From NCBI RefSeq assembly GCF_000209165.1, contig NC_009045.1:992001-1056000 (forward strand): a stretch of DNA of 64,000 nt. The letters run 5' to 3'. The DNA comes from Scheffersomyces stipitis CBS 6054 (Eukaryota; Ascomycota; Pichiomycetes; Serinales; Debaryomycetaceae). Under the pieces are notes generated by a model. The model did no database searches. It had not been told where the DNA came from and saw only the letters and a list, made by a program, of their open reading frames with translations. The position numbers were made by a program, and so were the translations under genes. Each line of letters begins with the position of its first letter. Within the stretch, counting starts at the first letter, position 1. Positions 1-10,365 of the stretch are shown piece after piece.

Positions 1-1
1 G

Positions 2-748
2 ATGAATAAACTCGAATTGGCTAAATCTGTCGAAAAGGCTGTAAAAGGAACGCGATTCGAATTGCCACCTATGAACGCCAAACTGGCCAATAAGAAGCAC
101 TTAGTAGTTTACTTATACTATAGCTCTCTACTTTCTTTGGATGACGGTGACTTCACAGCTGCAGAGTCAAAATTGGACAAGGCCATGGATCTCATGCGAT
201 ACTATTCTCAAAAATGTGCCAGGCAGACAAATCAGATTCTCTTGATCTTGCTTCCTCTCAAGCTCCACAATAAAAATCAGGTTATAAACAGCCCTGAATT
301 CTGGAAAGAACATCCCGAGTTGCAATTAGTTTATAGAGACAACTTGTTGTACAGTGTGATACATGGTGATATCGCCAAGTTCGAGGATTGTATCAAGAAG
401 TACGAGGTTGTTTTCTTGAAGAACCATCTTTACTTGCTTGTACTCTCATTGAAACAGCAATGCTATCTACGCTTAGTAAAGAAAACTGCCACCATCTACC
501 GAGAATTGTGTACGGATCCTCTGCAAGCTCATATAGTTCCATTCAGTGCATTCCAGGTGGCTTTTGAGTTTTCCAAATACGGCACTAGTGAAAAAGAGCA
601 AGATGTTGACGATAGAGTGTTTGGGTATGCTCAGGAGGAGATCGAGTGTATTCTTGCTGGACTCATAGCCAAGGGCAAGATTAAAGGGTATCTCAGCAAC
701 ATCAATTGTTGTGCTGTCTTGTCGAAGACTGTGGCATTTCCTAAGTAA
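2..748 (+). CDS. PCI-domain protein, PCID2/Csn12/Thp1 family (5' truncated)
   Basis: The visible 248 residues match the C-terminal half of the PCID2/Csn12/Thp1 family, which serves either TREX-2 mRNA export or the COP9 signalosome. Helical repeats run through about residues 40-180. The winged-helix end of the PCI domain is recognisable as ECILAGLIAKGKIKGYLS, the family's usual 'CILANLI..G.IKGYIS' signature, followed by a conserved closing segment near SKTVAFP. Family members are about 400-460 residues, so roughly the first 150-200 residues lie outside the window; the ATG at base 2 is probably internal. I cannot choose between the Thp1 and Csn12 orthologue from this half, so no symbol is given. 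Confidence 0.8.
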   Translation: MNKLELAKSVEKAVKGTRFELPPMNAKLANKKHLVVYLYYSSLLSLDDGDFTAAESKLDKAMDLMRYYSQKCARQTNQILLILLPLKLHNKNQVINSPEFWKEHPELQLVYRDNLLYSVIHGDIAKFEDCIKKYEVVFLKNHLYLLVLSLKQQCYLRLVKKTATIYRELCTDPLQAHIVPFSAFQVAFEFSKYGTSEKEQDVDDRVFGYAQEEIECILAGLIAKGKIKGYLSNINCCAVLSKTVAFPK

Positions 749-767
749 TCCAAACGACTATACTATA

Positions 768-837
768 AGAAGAAGAGAAGAAGAGAAGAAGAGAAGAAGA
801 GAAGAAGAGAATAAGAGAATAAGAGAAGAAGAGAAGT
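768..837. repeat. Purine microsatellite, 8-bp unit AAGAAGAG
   Basis: About eight tandem copies of AAGAAGAG, with AATAAGAG variants near the middle. It starts about 20 bases after the stop codon of the PCI-domain gene, so it probably lies in the 3' untranslated region or just beyond it. The + strand is almost purely purine. Confidence 0.85.
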
Positions 838-857
838 AGGAGAAGATACGAAGACAC

Positions 858-915
858 GAAGACAAGAGATGAAGACAAGAGATGAAGACAAGAGATGGAG
901 ACAAGAGATGAAGAT
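858..915. repeat. 13-bp tandem repeat, unit GAAGACAAGAGAT
   Basis: Four head-to-tail copies of GAAGACAAGAGAT (858-870, 871-883, 884-896, and 897-909 with one A-to-G change) plus a partial fifth. It continues the strand asymmetry of the AAGAAGAG array 20 bases before it. Confidence 0.9.
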
Positions 916-2527
916 ATACCGAAGACAGACGAATATAGGTCTATAGATGGAGCAATTGATATGAGAGCTGAATAGACATATTTCTACATCTAGTAATCTA
1001 GCACAGTAGCATTAGCTGGTATTTGTTAGACAGAGAGTGGGGCTTAGTCGCAAGACGCGACACTGCGCACTACGCGAAGGGTCCGCTGAAGGGATGGCTT
1101 GGCCGTTTGGTTTGTGCCGAGTCCTCGCTGCCGTTTCTTGTGGTGAGACATTTTTTGGTGCGAGAATTAGATCAGGCCAGAAGAGATCAAGGGAGATGTT
1201 ACAGATATGAATAGAGATATAGTTCAATTTGTATCAAGACAAATTTGGGCAAGTGTCTGCCACACATTGTCCTCGAATGTGCGATTAGTTAGTGGAGACA
1301 GTAGCGAGAAATTGACGAGAAAATAGTGAGAGAATTTGGGTGCGATTTAGTGAGATTTAGCAAGCGACGTGAGAGTGAAAAATGGAGCCTGAACTTTTGG
1401 ACCTACAGTGTTCACCAGTAAAGACTTCTGTATAAGGTGACTACACATGGTTACTCGTAGCACGGTTGCTTTTGTAACTTTGTAACCTCTATTGTCGTGA
1501 CTGTTGTCATGACGGCTTGACTTTGGCCGTGAGTTAGCCGTTTTTCCACCGTGACTGGGGTCTCGTGCCGTTGAAAATAGGGGCTGCCGAACAGTTCCGT
1601 GCAATAGTGAGAGAATGACGGGACCAGACGAGATGGTTTGAAGACAATGGTGGTACGGGTAGAATTGCAGCAGTGAAAAATAATAGAATTGATATTCACA
1701 AAAAGACAACGAAGGCAGAATAAGCCGGACCAGTAGACTTTGGAACGTAGGCCGTCCCGGGTGTGTCTCTAACTCTCGTAGTGGGAACACCGCTGATATC
1801 CCGGTCTGGACTCACGACTACGCGCAGTAGCTCTGACTTTTGTAGGCTGCGAAGCAGCGAGACTCCAATATGGGAGATCTAATAGGGTAGAATTCTTCTT
1901 TATAGATACACAATTCCACAGAATAAGATACGATTCTCTGATTCACACTCCTCATATTGACTCGTACGTTATCACACTATTATCCAATATTTAGTTTTCT
2001 TTTTCCATTCGTTCTGGTGCATTCCAACATACCAGAATTTCCCCTATAATTCTCGTTGCACTATTTTCACCACGACTTTCCTCGCTGTCCTGTCGCTAAT
2101 CTCACCTCCACGAAATTCCATCACCAACATTTCAATTAGTTGATTCTGCTAGACTCTTTTCAGAGAAATCAACGTCACCAGTGAGTTCTCAATTGCAACA
2201 CGAGGCACACCGTATCAGACACATAGATAGCACTACTGTTCGAGGACCGTTTTATTCTTCTGACCATCATTCTTACCATATTTTGAATTGTAGTGCAGTG
2301 ATCTTCATCGACGATATCAGGAACGAAGACTGCAAGATTCTACTACCACTACAAGACCAGCAGTATTACAACAGCTAGCACTCCTCCGTGATATTAGCAC
2401 TAGAAACAGCTCCAGCAGTAACGTCGTTACCATAATTTGCAGCAGATCCATCCATTTCATCACATCTGCTTCTAAATCATCGACTACTCCACTATATATC
2501 CCCATACCCATCACACCACCGTAGCCC

Positions 2528-2548
2528 ATGGACACCCTCACACCATGA
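2528..2548 (+). promoter_or_regulatory. Six-codon uORF overlapping the JSN1 start (ATGA)
   Basis: An ATG at 2528 in good context (G at +4) opens a six-codon frame, MDTLTP. Its TGA stop (2546-2548) overlaps the JSN1 ATG (2545-2547) as ATGA. Scanning ribosomes would meet this ATG 17 bases before the main start. Translation of JSN1 would then depend on leaky scanning or on termination-reinitiation, if transcripts begin upstream of 2528. Confidence 0.5.
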
Positions 2549-5500
2549 ACCCCACCGCGCCCGTCAACACCAACCCGTCGTCGCCTGCGATCTCCATCAC
2601 GCCCTCCAACTCCAACGGCGCCAATGTCAATGTCTTCAAGTCTCGTAGTCGCGCAGGTACCCTTCCTTCGCTGTTCTTGAACACACCCTCGCTACTTCTC
2701 AACAACAATAATAACCTAAACAACAGCAACAACTTAAACAATAACTACAATAATCTCAACAATAATAGTAACATCAATAATAACAACAATAATAATTTCT
2801 CATTTCCCAACTCAAATGGCTCCTTGTCTACTTCTGCTTCTCCTTTAGTCAACGACATTCACCACGATACGTTAGGCTTGCCCACCATGGACTCCATCTC
2901 GTTGGCCGTGTCTGGCTCGTCTCCTTCGCCATCGTCCAACGCCATCGACATACCTACCTCATCTTCAACTGCTACCCACGCAGGAGTTCCTACTTCTTCG
3001 CGAAGAATGCGTCTGGGCTCCCTTTTCTCCACTAATTCTATCTGGAACGACGACAACGTTTCCGTGCACTCATCTTCACAGCACTCCAATGGACTTCTCG
3101 ATAACACAAGTTTACACTCCTTCGATGGCACTACTAATTCCAACATCAACAACATCAACAATAACAACAACAATAACATCGTAAACAGTAATAGCAATAA
3201 TAGCAGCAATGGATCCGGAAATACTTCGTCATTCATATCGCCTGTTTTGGCAGCCCAGAACTCGTCTCTAACTTCTTCTGGAGCTCATGGAACTACTTCT
3301 GCGCTCAATGCGAATACCAGAAATAGATCATACACAACAACAGCAGCCATTTCCAACATCAACATACTCCCTATGACTAGCTCCAGTGGGTTTCTGATGG
3401 CGGATTCTCATAATTCTTCCAGAATGTCTACTTCTCCCTTTGTAAACGTCTCTAACAAGACGAATGACATGAACTATCTCTTAGATAACCTCATGCTCAA
3501 CATGAACAACGGCCCTGCTAACGCCAATCTCTCGAATATCGTCTCTAACTCCAGACACAGAGCCCAGACATATTCGGGAACGACTCCCACTATTCCGGAA
3601 TCTACTTTAAACCATCCACAAGGTGCCCAGGTTTTACAACAACAGCAACAACAGCAGCAGCAACAATACCCTCAAATTCAACTCCAGTTTCCACACCAAC
3701 TTGCTGAAAATGTAGCTTCAGAGCAGCCGGTTTTATTGAATGACTACGATTTCTCGCAGTTGGTTATCACCACCAACTTTGAAAATCCCAGTCTTGGACC
3801 TACGAGAGTTCTTCTATTTGACAACTTGCCTCAATTCGTAGATGCATTCAAGTTGTACAATATCTTGAGCAATTCTCTAGGCAACCAACGAACTTTGGGA
3901 GGAGTCAGAGCTATCAGAATAACTTCCACAGCTTCTTCGAAGCTTGCTCTCGTAGAAAGCAGCTCAGTAGACATAGCAATGTCACTCAAGGCCAATTTCA
4001 ACCATTTGGAGTTGGTACCTGGCGTGATTTTATATGTTGCTTTCGCAAAGATAGTCGAGCCTCAGTCTACTATAACTCAGCATCAAGCGGCTCCCGTCGT
4101 TCAAGCGACTGCTGAGACTGCTGCACCCATTTCTTCTTCCAATGGAACTAATGGAAATAGCAAGGCTACTTCAACTAACGGAGTTTCAGCTTCAAAGCCT
4201 AATGGTTCCAATGAATCCAAGAATACTGACTTAATTGTTATACAAAAGAGCTTGATTCACACCATCAGTAAGTTGAGTACGAAAGCTAACCACGCTGATT
4301 TGAACAAGGTGGTCTCGATTATCAACAAGTCGATTGCTTATCCAAATGACCACTACCAAGACAACTTTGGTCCCTTACCTGATCCAATACCTTTGCGTCA
4401 ATTTGATTCTCCTAAGTTGAGAGAGTTGCGTAAGATCTTGGAGAATAACGAAAATGCCTTGAATAATGAACCGCTCACGAATTCGTCACCCGTATCTAGT
4501 GGTGATGGAGAAGAAGGTGACGTTGGCAACAAAGTCATGACTCAGTTGGAATTAGAAGAATTGTGTTTGGCTATGCTTGACGAGTTGCCAGAGTTGTGTT
4601 ACGACTACTTGGGTAACACTATCGTACAGAAGCTTTTCAATTTGGTTGAGTCGCCCTTAATCAAGTTGATGATGGTGAAAGAAATCACTCCCTTCTTGAC
4701 CCAATTGAGTATCCACAAAAACGGTACCTGGGCCATCCAGAAGATCATAAATCTCTGTGGAAATGACTTCCAGCAGAAGTACTTGATTGGAGCTAGTTTG
4801 AAGCCTTATGCAGCCAAGTTGTTCAACGACCAGTTTGGTAACTATGTTTTACAGGGCTGTATCAAGTTTGGTTCGCCTTTCAATGATTTCGTTTTTGAAG
4901 CAATGTTGGATAACTTCATCGAGATCAGTTTCGGAAGATTTGGGGCTAGATGTATCAGAACGATTCTCGAAACTGCCAACGAATCCAATGCCATATCCAA
5001 CGAACAAGTAGTGCTTGTGGCAGGACTTATTGTAGAGTTTGCTAACGAATTAGTTGTGAACAACAATGGTTCGTTGTTGATTACTTGGTTCTTAGATACA
5101 TTTAACGACAAGGGTGCCGCTGTAGATGACAGATTTGAGTTGTTAACCAATAAGTTTTTGCCACATTTGGCAAAGTTGTGTACCCACAAGCTTGCCAATT
5201 TGACAATCCTCAAGATCTTGAACAACAGATCAGACTTGAAACGGAAACAGTTGATCATGGACACCATATTTGGAAGAATGGAGGACTATGAGGGTTATTC
5301 TGATGAAATTGACGACTCATCTAGACCTACATCCAAATTACTAGAGTTAATTTTGAGCGAATATCCAGAAAATGCTGCAGGACCCTTATTCATTTACAAG
5401 ATCTTGACTAACCCCTTGCTTTTGAACTTGAATGACGTCAAGACTGGAAACAACGAAATGGATCCTAGAAGAAACTCAAGATACCAGCAATTTATTGTGG

Positions 5501-6108
5501 GTCAAATCAGACGAATCTTGTTAGAATTGAACATCACCAACTTCCAGCCATACAAAAAATTGATGGATGAAGCTGGTCTTTCGAGTAACAGATTGAACAG
5601 AGCAACTTCTATGACAGGAAACGGAAAACGTAACAAGAGAGGAGGCAATTCTCGGTCTGGCATTAGCAGCCATGGTGTGTCATCTAAGATTTCACCAGAG
5701 TCGGGTGGCATACCTGGGCAGCCTGTGATGGCAACTATGTCGTATGGGGCTCCTCCTCAGTACTATATTCCTGCTCAACAGTACCAGCAACAAAAACCAC
5801 TTCCACAAGGATCTCCCAAGGGCTACAATGCAGTTCCTCAGATGATGAGAGGTCAAGGAATGCCACCACAGGGAGTTGTACAGCAACAGTACCAAAACAT
5901 GCCTCCAATGATGAACCAGCAACAATACCCTATTAGTCAACAACCGCTCTACTACCAACCAGAACAACAGATGCATGAATTGCAACAGCAACAAGATATC
6001 TTAGCCATGCAACAGTTGGAGCAATTGTCTTTGAGTTCTGCCGCTTTGGGCTACAATTCAAACCCGGGAACGCCTGGAGGCAACAACCAAAGAAGTCTGT
6101 TCTTCTAG
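2545..6108 (+). CDS. JSN1: Pumilio-family RNA-binding protein with RRM (Puf1/Jsn1 type)
   Basis: Predicted 1187 residues. The N-terminal 360 residues are low complexity, with several poly-Asn runs, then a poly-Gln run at about 362-375. An RRM follows at about 417-500 (LLFDNLP as RNP2-like strand; GGVRAIRITS...SKLALVES). Degenerate PUF repeats span about 665-910 and contain LGNTIVQKLF, NGTWAIQKII, FGNYVLQGCI, FGARCIRTIL and NGSLLITWFL. The C-terminus is Gln/Pro-rich. An RRM ahead of PUF repeats is specific to the yeast Jsn1(Puf1)/Puf2 group, which binds 3' UTRs of mRNAs for membrane-associated proteins; Jsn1 also acts at mitochondria. Codon 157 (3013-3015) is CTG, giving RMRSGSLF under the clade's code, which suits a basophilic phosphosite better than Leu. 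Paralogue identity (Puf1 or Puf2) is not certain. Confidence 0.85.
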   Translation: MNPTAPVNTNPSSPAISITPSNSNGANVNVFKSRSRAGTLPSLFLNTPSLLLNNNNNLNNSNNLNNNYNNLNNNSNINNNNNNNFSFPNSNGSLSTSASPLVNDIHHDTLGLPTMDSISLAVSGSSPSPSSNAIDIPTSSSTATHAGVPTSSRRMRLGSLFSTNSIWNDDNVSVHSSSQHSNGLLDNTSLHSFDGTTNSNINNINNNNNNNIVNSNSNNSSNGSGNTSSFISPVLAAQNSSLTSSGAHGTTSALNANTRNRSYTTTAAISNINILPMTSSSGFLMADSHNSSRMSTSPFVNVSNKTNDMNYLLDNLMLNMNNGPANANLSNIVSNSRHRAQTYSGTTPTIPESTLNHPQGAQVLQQQQQQQQQQYPQIQLQFPHQLAENVASEQPVLLNDYDFSQLVITTNFENPSLGPTRVLLFDNLPQFVDAFKLYNILSNSLGNQRTLGGVRAIRITSTASSKLALVESSSVDIAMSLKANFNHLELVPGVILYVAFAKIVEPQSTITQHQAAPVVQATAETAAPISSSNGTNGNSKATSTNGVSASKPNGSNESKNTDLIVIQKSLIHTISKLSTKANHADLNKVVSIINKSIAYPNDHYQDNFGPLPDPIPLRQFDSPKLRELRKILENNENALNNEPLTNSSPVSSGDGEEGDVGNKVMTQLELEELCLAMLDELPELCYDYLGNTIVQKLFNLVESPLIKLMMVKEITPFLTQLSIHKNGTWAIQKIINLCGNDFQQKYLIGASLKPYAAKLFNDQFGNYVLQGCIKFGSPFNDFVFEAMLDNFIEISFGRFGARCIRTILETANESNAISNEQVVLVAGLIVEFANELVVNNNGSLLITWFLDTFNDKGAAVDDRFELLTNKFLPHLAKLCTHKLANLTILKILNNRSDLKRKQLIMDTIFGRMEDYEGYSDEIDDSSRPTSKLLELILSEYPENAAGPLFIYKILTNPLLLNLNDVKTGNNEMDPRRNSRYQQFIVGQIRRILLELNITNFQPYKKLMDEAGLSSNRLNRATSMTGNGKRNKRGGNSRSGISSHGVSSKISPESGGIPGQPVMATMSYGAPPQYYIPAQQYQQQKPLPQGSPKGYNAVPQMMRGQGMPPQGVVQQQYQNMPPMMNQQQYPISQQPLYYQPEQQMHELQQQQDILAMQQLEQLSLSSAALGYNSNPGTPGGNNQRSLFF

Positions 6109-6996
6109 CCAGCAGTAACCACTGTATATAAAGGTATGCAAAAAGACCTGAACTCAAACTATTTATCATGTTCATTTATGAAACAGAAAAAATTACAACT
6201 TTATACATTTTTTTATCTACTCTGAATTTATCTCGACTTTTTCTTTCATTTCACTTACTAAAGCTACGAGGGATGCTATACAAAAAAATAATAAGAAAAC
6301 TACTGGTTAATGGTTTCTTTTCTGAAAATTGTTTGACTTTACTAGGGCCACCATATTGGTGTTACTTCCTTTTTTTCACTTGTTTCCATCTTGTTTCTGG
6401 TCACCCAGACCTGTTATCTAAAAATAGCAACGTATTTATAATGTTTAATAAATAATCAACCTATCTAATTGTCTTCTTGGAAAAGTAGTTCTTCTATGAA
6501 ATAACCCAGACCAAGTCGTGGAAGTGATCGTGGTATAAAATTGCGCAGCAAATTGCGCACTGAATATTTTTAAGGTACTTCAATTGCTGCGAAAAAAAAC
6601 GATGAAGCACTTCGCAATTAAATAAGGTACAATTTTACTGGAGTTTCCTAACTTGAACATTCGAATAACTTTAGGAAAGTAGTAGATGATTTGATTCCAT
6701 TTTTGGTACAAAATGAGATAGCCACGCCGTTATTGTTGGAAAATAGAAGGAAAATATGCACCGTACATGCACATTTCTGCAGTATTCAACGGTTAGGAAA
6801 TTGCAGCCTTTCATATTTATACAATCTCATGAGTGACCAGGACAATTGCAATCATTCAATTTCTTCTATTACTCTTTGTGAATACGTCGCAAATGAGAAG
6901 TGGAAAAACCATTTGCTTAGGGGTATATAAGGAATTCGAAAATCCAAAAAGTTTTGAAATGCTTATAAGATCTTTCTTCACGCCAAACAAACACTA
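6109..6996. other. Intergenic region, JSN1 3' end and Rua1-like promoter
   Basis: AT-rich, no convincing gene. AAATTGCGCA occurs twice in tandem near 6538-6560. A TATA box (TATATAA, 6924-6930) sits about 67 bases upstream of the next ATG. A 79-codon ORF at 6691-6930 runs through the TATA box and is taken as noise. Confidence 0.55.
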
Positions 6997-8319
6997 ATGT
7001 CTATTCACTTGCTTTCAAGACTCCCAGGGGAGTTACCCGTTTCAAGAAACCTGCTTAATGCCATGGGGAGCCTTTTATCCCCAGAATTTGAGTATCTTAA
7101 CGAGTTTTTGCCATCTCATCTAGATTCGAAATCAAATTCTTTGGATCTAGATGTTGGACTGATTTCTTCTAAAGTTGAATCAAACCTTCCAGTTAGTGAT
7201 GAATTCGATAGCTTGTTCAGGTATCTTCTAACCCCAACACTTGTTGGACCATCTCCAAATTCATTTTACTACGATTATGTTGCCTGCGCCGACAACAATG
7301 AGTTCTTGGGTATATCTGAACCAATAGCTAGTCAACCTAGAGAATTCAGTCTTTCTGTGGACGGAATCAAAGTAACAACCTCTGAAGACGATACTTTCTT
7401 CCAAAATCTCCTGTCTCCCAATAGGTCTGATGCTGTGAGTACTCGTGAACCAGGTGAAACAGTTGTGCAACACCAACTGGAATTAGCAACAAGGCTGCAG
7501 AGTCATCGGGAGGTTGTAGCACACCAAAAAGCTAGAACTACGACTGGATCTAAGCCCAGCTCCACATACAAGGTAGTGAAGCATAGGCCAAAGGGATCTA
7601 AACAAGCTTGTGTTCCAATTAAAATTTCATACGAGAAACTTAAATTGACAACAAAGCTTGGAGCTGAACTCTCGGATTCGTTTGTCGAAACTGTTGAATC
7701 CAGTATGTCAGCGTCGGTCCGTGCAATGTTAGCCGAAAGAAAATTACCAGAGGAGCTTGAAAATGGTGCCTCAAGGTGTAAGATTGATAGACAAGTCTAT
7801 GAAAGACCTCTATTGATTGAAGAAATGGAAAAGTTCTGTGGCCATCCAAAGGTGAGATATATTCGAAACTCAAACTTTGGACGGACTCCCTACGAAGCAG
7901 AGTACTACCTGTACCAGGTGGACAATAAGGGTCAACTGATCAACCATACAAGACATGGTTTGTGTCCATATTGTCCAGAAGTCCTGTTCTTCAAGTTGAA
8001 GAATTCTGCCTACGGGAACCATTTAGGCAACATTCACGGCATCCGCACGAACGGGTCCCTTTTTCCAGATCCAATTCTCCCAGGAATCTACTTGATGGCC
8101 AAGAGTGAATTTGTAGAAACTGAAAGAAAAACTCTAGCCAAAGAGAGAGCTACAGCTGGGGTGGTATGTCAAGCATGTTATACAATTCAAGAGATGCAGT
8201 GCACCCTGAGAAGCACAGATTTGGGACACTATCTTCGACATTACCGAGACAACCATGTCAAATGCAAAAGCAGAAGCAAAGGTTGTCGCTCTGGTCGGAG
8301 TAATTTGGAATATAATTAG
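6997..8319 (+). CDS. Rua1-type C-terminal zinc-binding domain protein (putative transcription regulator)
   Basis: 440 residues. The first 250 are low in recognisable motifs, with Ser- and acidic-rich stretches typical of regulators. The C-terminal 170 residues match the fungal domain known as 'transcription regulator Rua1, C-terminal' (DUF4451). It has a paired CPYC (GLCPYCPEVLFFKLKNSAY), then HLGNIHGI with an invariant His pair, then a P-x-P turn (FPDPILPG), then CQACY and a closing HYLRHYRDNH that could complete a second zinc site. Rua1 controls a glycolipid cluster in Ustilago, but the domain is widespread in fungi and targets here are unknown. The TATA box 67 bases upstream supports this start. 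CTG codons occur in its N-terminal part, as expected of a weakly expressed gene. Confidence 0.75.
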   Translation: MSIHLLSRLPGELPVSRNLLNAMGSLLSPEFEYLNEFLPSHLDSKSNSLDLDVGLISSKVESNLPVSDEFDSLFRYLLTPTLVGPSPNSFYYDYVACADNNEFLGISEPIASQPREFSLSVDGIKVTTSEDDTFFQNLLSPNRSDAVSTREPGETVVQHQLELATRLQSHREVVAHQKARTTTGSKPSSTYKVVKHRPKGSKQACVPIKISYEKLKLTTKLGAELSDSFVETVESSMSASVRAMLAERKLPEELENGASRCKIDRQVYERPLLIEEMEKFCGHPKVRYIRNSNFGRTPYEAEYYLYQVDNKGQLINHTRHGLCPYCPEVLFFKLKNSAYGNHLGNIHGIRTNGSLFPDPILPGIYLMAKSEFVETERKTLAKERATAGVVCQACYTIQEMQCTLRSTDLGHYLRHYRDNHVKCKSRSKGCRSGRSNLEYN

Positions 8320-8900
8320 AAAGACTTTGGTGTTTTTGGTTATCGTCAACTAGTTGTATATGTGTTTAATGTCAATAAATACCTTCTTCAAAAACATGGA
8401 AGCAGATTTTGCACCCATTTACCAGAAGTGAGACCTGGGTGAAGGAGCAAATAAATGCAAAACTTCTTTGAATAGTTGATCAGAATATTCAGGGATGTTC
8501 AATTGAGCATTCAAGACTCATAGAAGTAAATATTCAGTAGAATAGTAGAATAGTAGAATAGTGATGGAAAACAGAGTATAAAGTGGTTGTCTGCGCTTCA
8601 GTAGCTATCGCTAACTTCACAGATTACTAATACCGCACTATTTTATCTCTCATGGTTTCTCACTAATCTCACTAATTCTCGCTAATCTATTCATTCTTGT
8701 CCCACTATTCTCGCTAAATTATTCTCTCTATTCTCACTACTTTTGCCTCAGTCGCATTCTGAAATTTTTCACTCTTCGACCAAACCTGAAAAAAATTTCA
8801 CGATTCAACATCCATATATTCACATATACAAAGACACTACTTAGTACCCTTACGACGCTAGTCAAACTTTCTATAACCTCATACGAAACAGAGATCCAAC
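8320..8900. other. Intergenic region, TIF5 promoter
   Basis: Contains TTGCACCCA (8409-8417), a C/T-rich array of CTCRCTAAT units (listed separately), and ATTTTTCAC at 8764-8772 within an RRPE-like context (AAATTTTTCA), about 130 bases before the TIF5 ATG. RRPE-like words are typical of ribosome-biogenesis and translation genes. Confidence 0.5.
8657..8740. repeat. Degenerate C/T-rich array of CTCRCTAAT units
   Basis: Reads TTCTCACTAAT, CTCACTAAT, TCTCGCTAAT, then CTCGCTAAAT, then TTCTCACTAC: at least five imperfect copies of CTCRCTAA in 85 bases upstream of TIF5. Related words (for example GTCGCTAATCTCAC near 2092, and reverse forms near 1300-1360) occur upstream of JSN1. Confidence 0.55.
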
Positions 8901-10106
8901 ATGTCGTTCATAAATATCTGTCGTGATAACACCGATCCATTCTACCGTTACAAGATGCCTCCCATCCAGTCCAAGACTGAAGGTAGAGGTAACGGTATTA
9001 AGACAGCCATTGTCAACTTAGCTGAAGTGGCCAGAGCTTTAGGCAGACCTCCCGCTTATGTAGTAAAGTACTTTGGTTCTGAATTGGGAGCCCAGTCCAA
9101 TATTGACGAAGCCAACGACCGTTATTTGGTCAATGGTGTCCATGACTCGAACGAGTTACAAGACACTTTGGATGGATTCATCAACAAGTTTGTTCTCTGT
9201 GGCTCATGCAAGAACCCCGAAACTGAGATTGTCATCAAGGGCAGGGATGATGTCGAGAGAGACTGTAAAGCATGTGGTAAAATTACTCCTGTGGACCCTA
9301 AGCTCAAGTTGTATACTTATATTGTCAAGAATCCTCCTACTGGTTCCAAGAAGGGTAAGAAGTCTGCCACAGCTACTGCAAATGTTGTGGGAGGTGGTAA
9401 GTCTATCTCCGACATCGCTTCCGGTCAAACCAAAAAGGAAGACGATGGCGAAGTTGCTGAAGATGATGCTGATGACGACATCTTGGCAAAGAAGATCAAC
9501 GCTGAAGCTGCTCAATTGCAGACTGTAGAAGTAAACGATGAAGACTGGTCCGTAGACATGTCTCAAGAGGCTATTGCTGCAAGAGCTCGTGAATTGGAAG
9601 GTTTGACCTTAAGCGAGGCTGTTTCCAAGTTCAACGAATTGGGTGAATGGATTCTTGCTGAGGCTGGAGATGAAGACGACAAGGAAAACTTGCCTTCGGA
9701 CGTAGAAATCTACAAGAAAATTGTCGAGATGGATATCGCCGATAAGACAGAAACTGTCCAGGTGTTGGCCCAAGTCCTTTTCGATGAGAACATTGTGGAA
9801 CAAGTGGAGCCTCATACTGGTTTGTTGGCTAAATTGGTCAACGGTGAAGAAGACTTCGAAATCGCGTTGTTGGGAGGCTTGGAAAGATTCATTGGTGTTC
9901 AAAAGCCGGAATTGATTTCAAAGGTTCCAGCTATCTTACTCGCTTTTTACAACCAAGAATTGCTTGGTGAGGAAGTATTAATCTCCTGGGGTAGTAAAGT
10001 GTCGAAGAAGTATGTGCCCAAAGATGTTTCCAAGAAAGTACGTAAGGCCGCTAAGCCATTCGTCAAATGGTTGCAAGAGGCTGAAGAAGAGTCTGATGAA
10101 GAGTAG
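8901..10106 (+). CDS. TIF5: Translation initiation factor eIF5 (GTPase-activating protein)
   Basis: 401 residues, matching the usual ~405. eIF5 triggers GTP hydrolysis by eIF2 in the scanning pre-initiation complex and later acts as a GDP-dissociation inhibitor. The N-terminal NICRDNTDPFYRYKMP segment is near-invariant and contains the GAP arginine finger at R16. A four-cysteine zinc ribbon follows (CGSC...CKAC, about residues 98-123). An acidic linker leads to the C-terminal W2-type HEAT domain (about 240-400), which ends in a run of Glu/Asp and binds eIF2-beta and eIF3c. I found no in-frame CTG codon in the whole gene, which fits high expression in a CTG-clade yeast. Confidence 0.97.
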   Translation: MSFINICRDNTDPFYRYKMPPIQSKTEGRGNGIKTAIVNLAEVARALGRPPAYVVKYFGSELGAQSNIDEANDRYLVNGVHDSNELQDTLDGFINKFVLCGSCKNPETEIVIKGRDDVERDCKACGKITPVDPKLKLYTYIVKNPPTGSKKGKKSATATANVVGGGKSISDIASGQTKKEDDGEVAEDDADDDILAKKINAEAAQLQTVEVNDEDWSVDMSQEAIAARARELEGLTLSEAVSKFNELGEWILAEAGDEDDKENLPSDVEIYKKIVEMDIADKTETVQVLAQVLFDENIVEQVEPHTGLLAKLVNGEEDFEIALLGGLERFIGVQKPELISKVPAILLAFYNQELLGEEVLISWGSKVSKKYVPKDVSKKVRKAAKPFVKWLQEAEEESDEE

Positions 10107-10365
10107 TTCAGTAGCATTTATTATAGTATAAACGTTGATGTATATAAGTGTTGTCACACGCTAATGTAGATACGGATTTAGTAGTAACCACAAAGAGTTT
10201 TGATGTACAATAATCAAATGCAGTGATCAAAAAATTGTTACATTGATTTATCAAATATTACATTGTATTCTACGATTTCTTCTTTCCAACGATATCATTC
10301 ATATCATTTCCTATTGATGTCTTCGATATTATCTCGTAGATCATTTCACATCCTTTGCTATTCAT

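Larger units (their letters stand above)
749..2544. other. Long intergenic region upstream of JSN1
   Basis: About 1.8 kb with no convincing gene. It opens with two purine-rich tandem arrays (listed separately). A GC-rich patch lies at about 1025-1160. Copies of the recurrent word GTGAAAAAT lie at 1375-1383 and 1673-1681. The phrase AATAGTGAGAGAAT occurs twice, near 1323 and 1604. The last 500 bases are C/T-rich and are probably the JSN1 promoter and leader. ORFs of 60-150 codons here show no recognisable domain or coding character. Confidence 0.6.
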
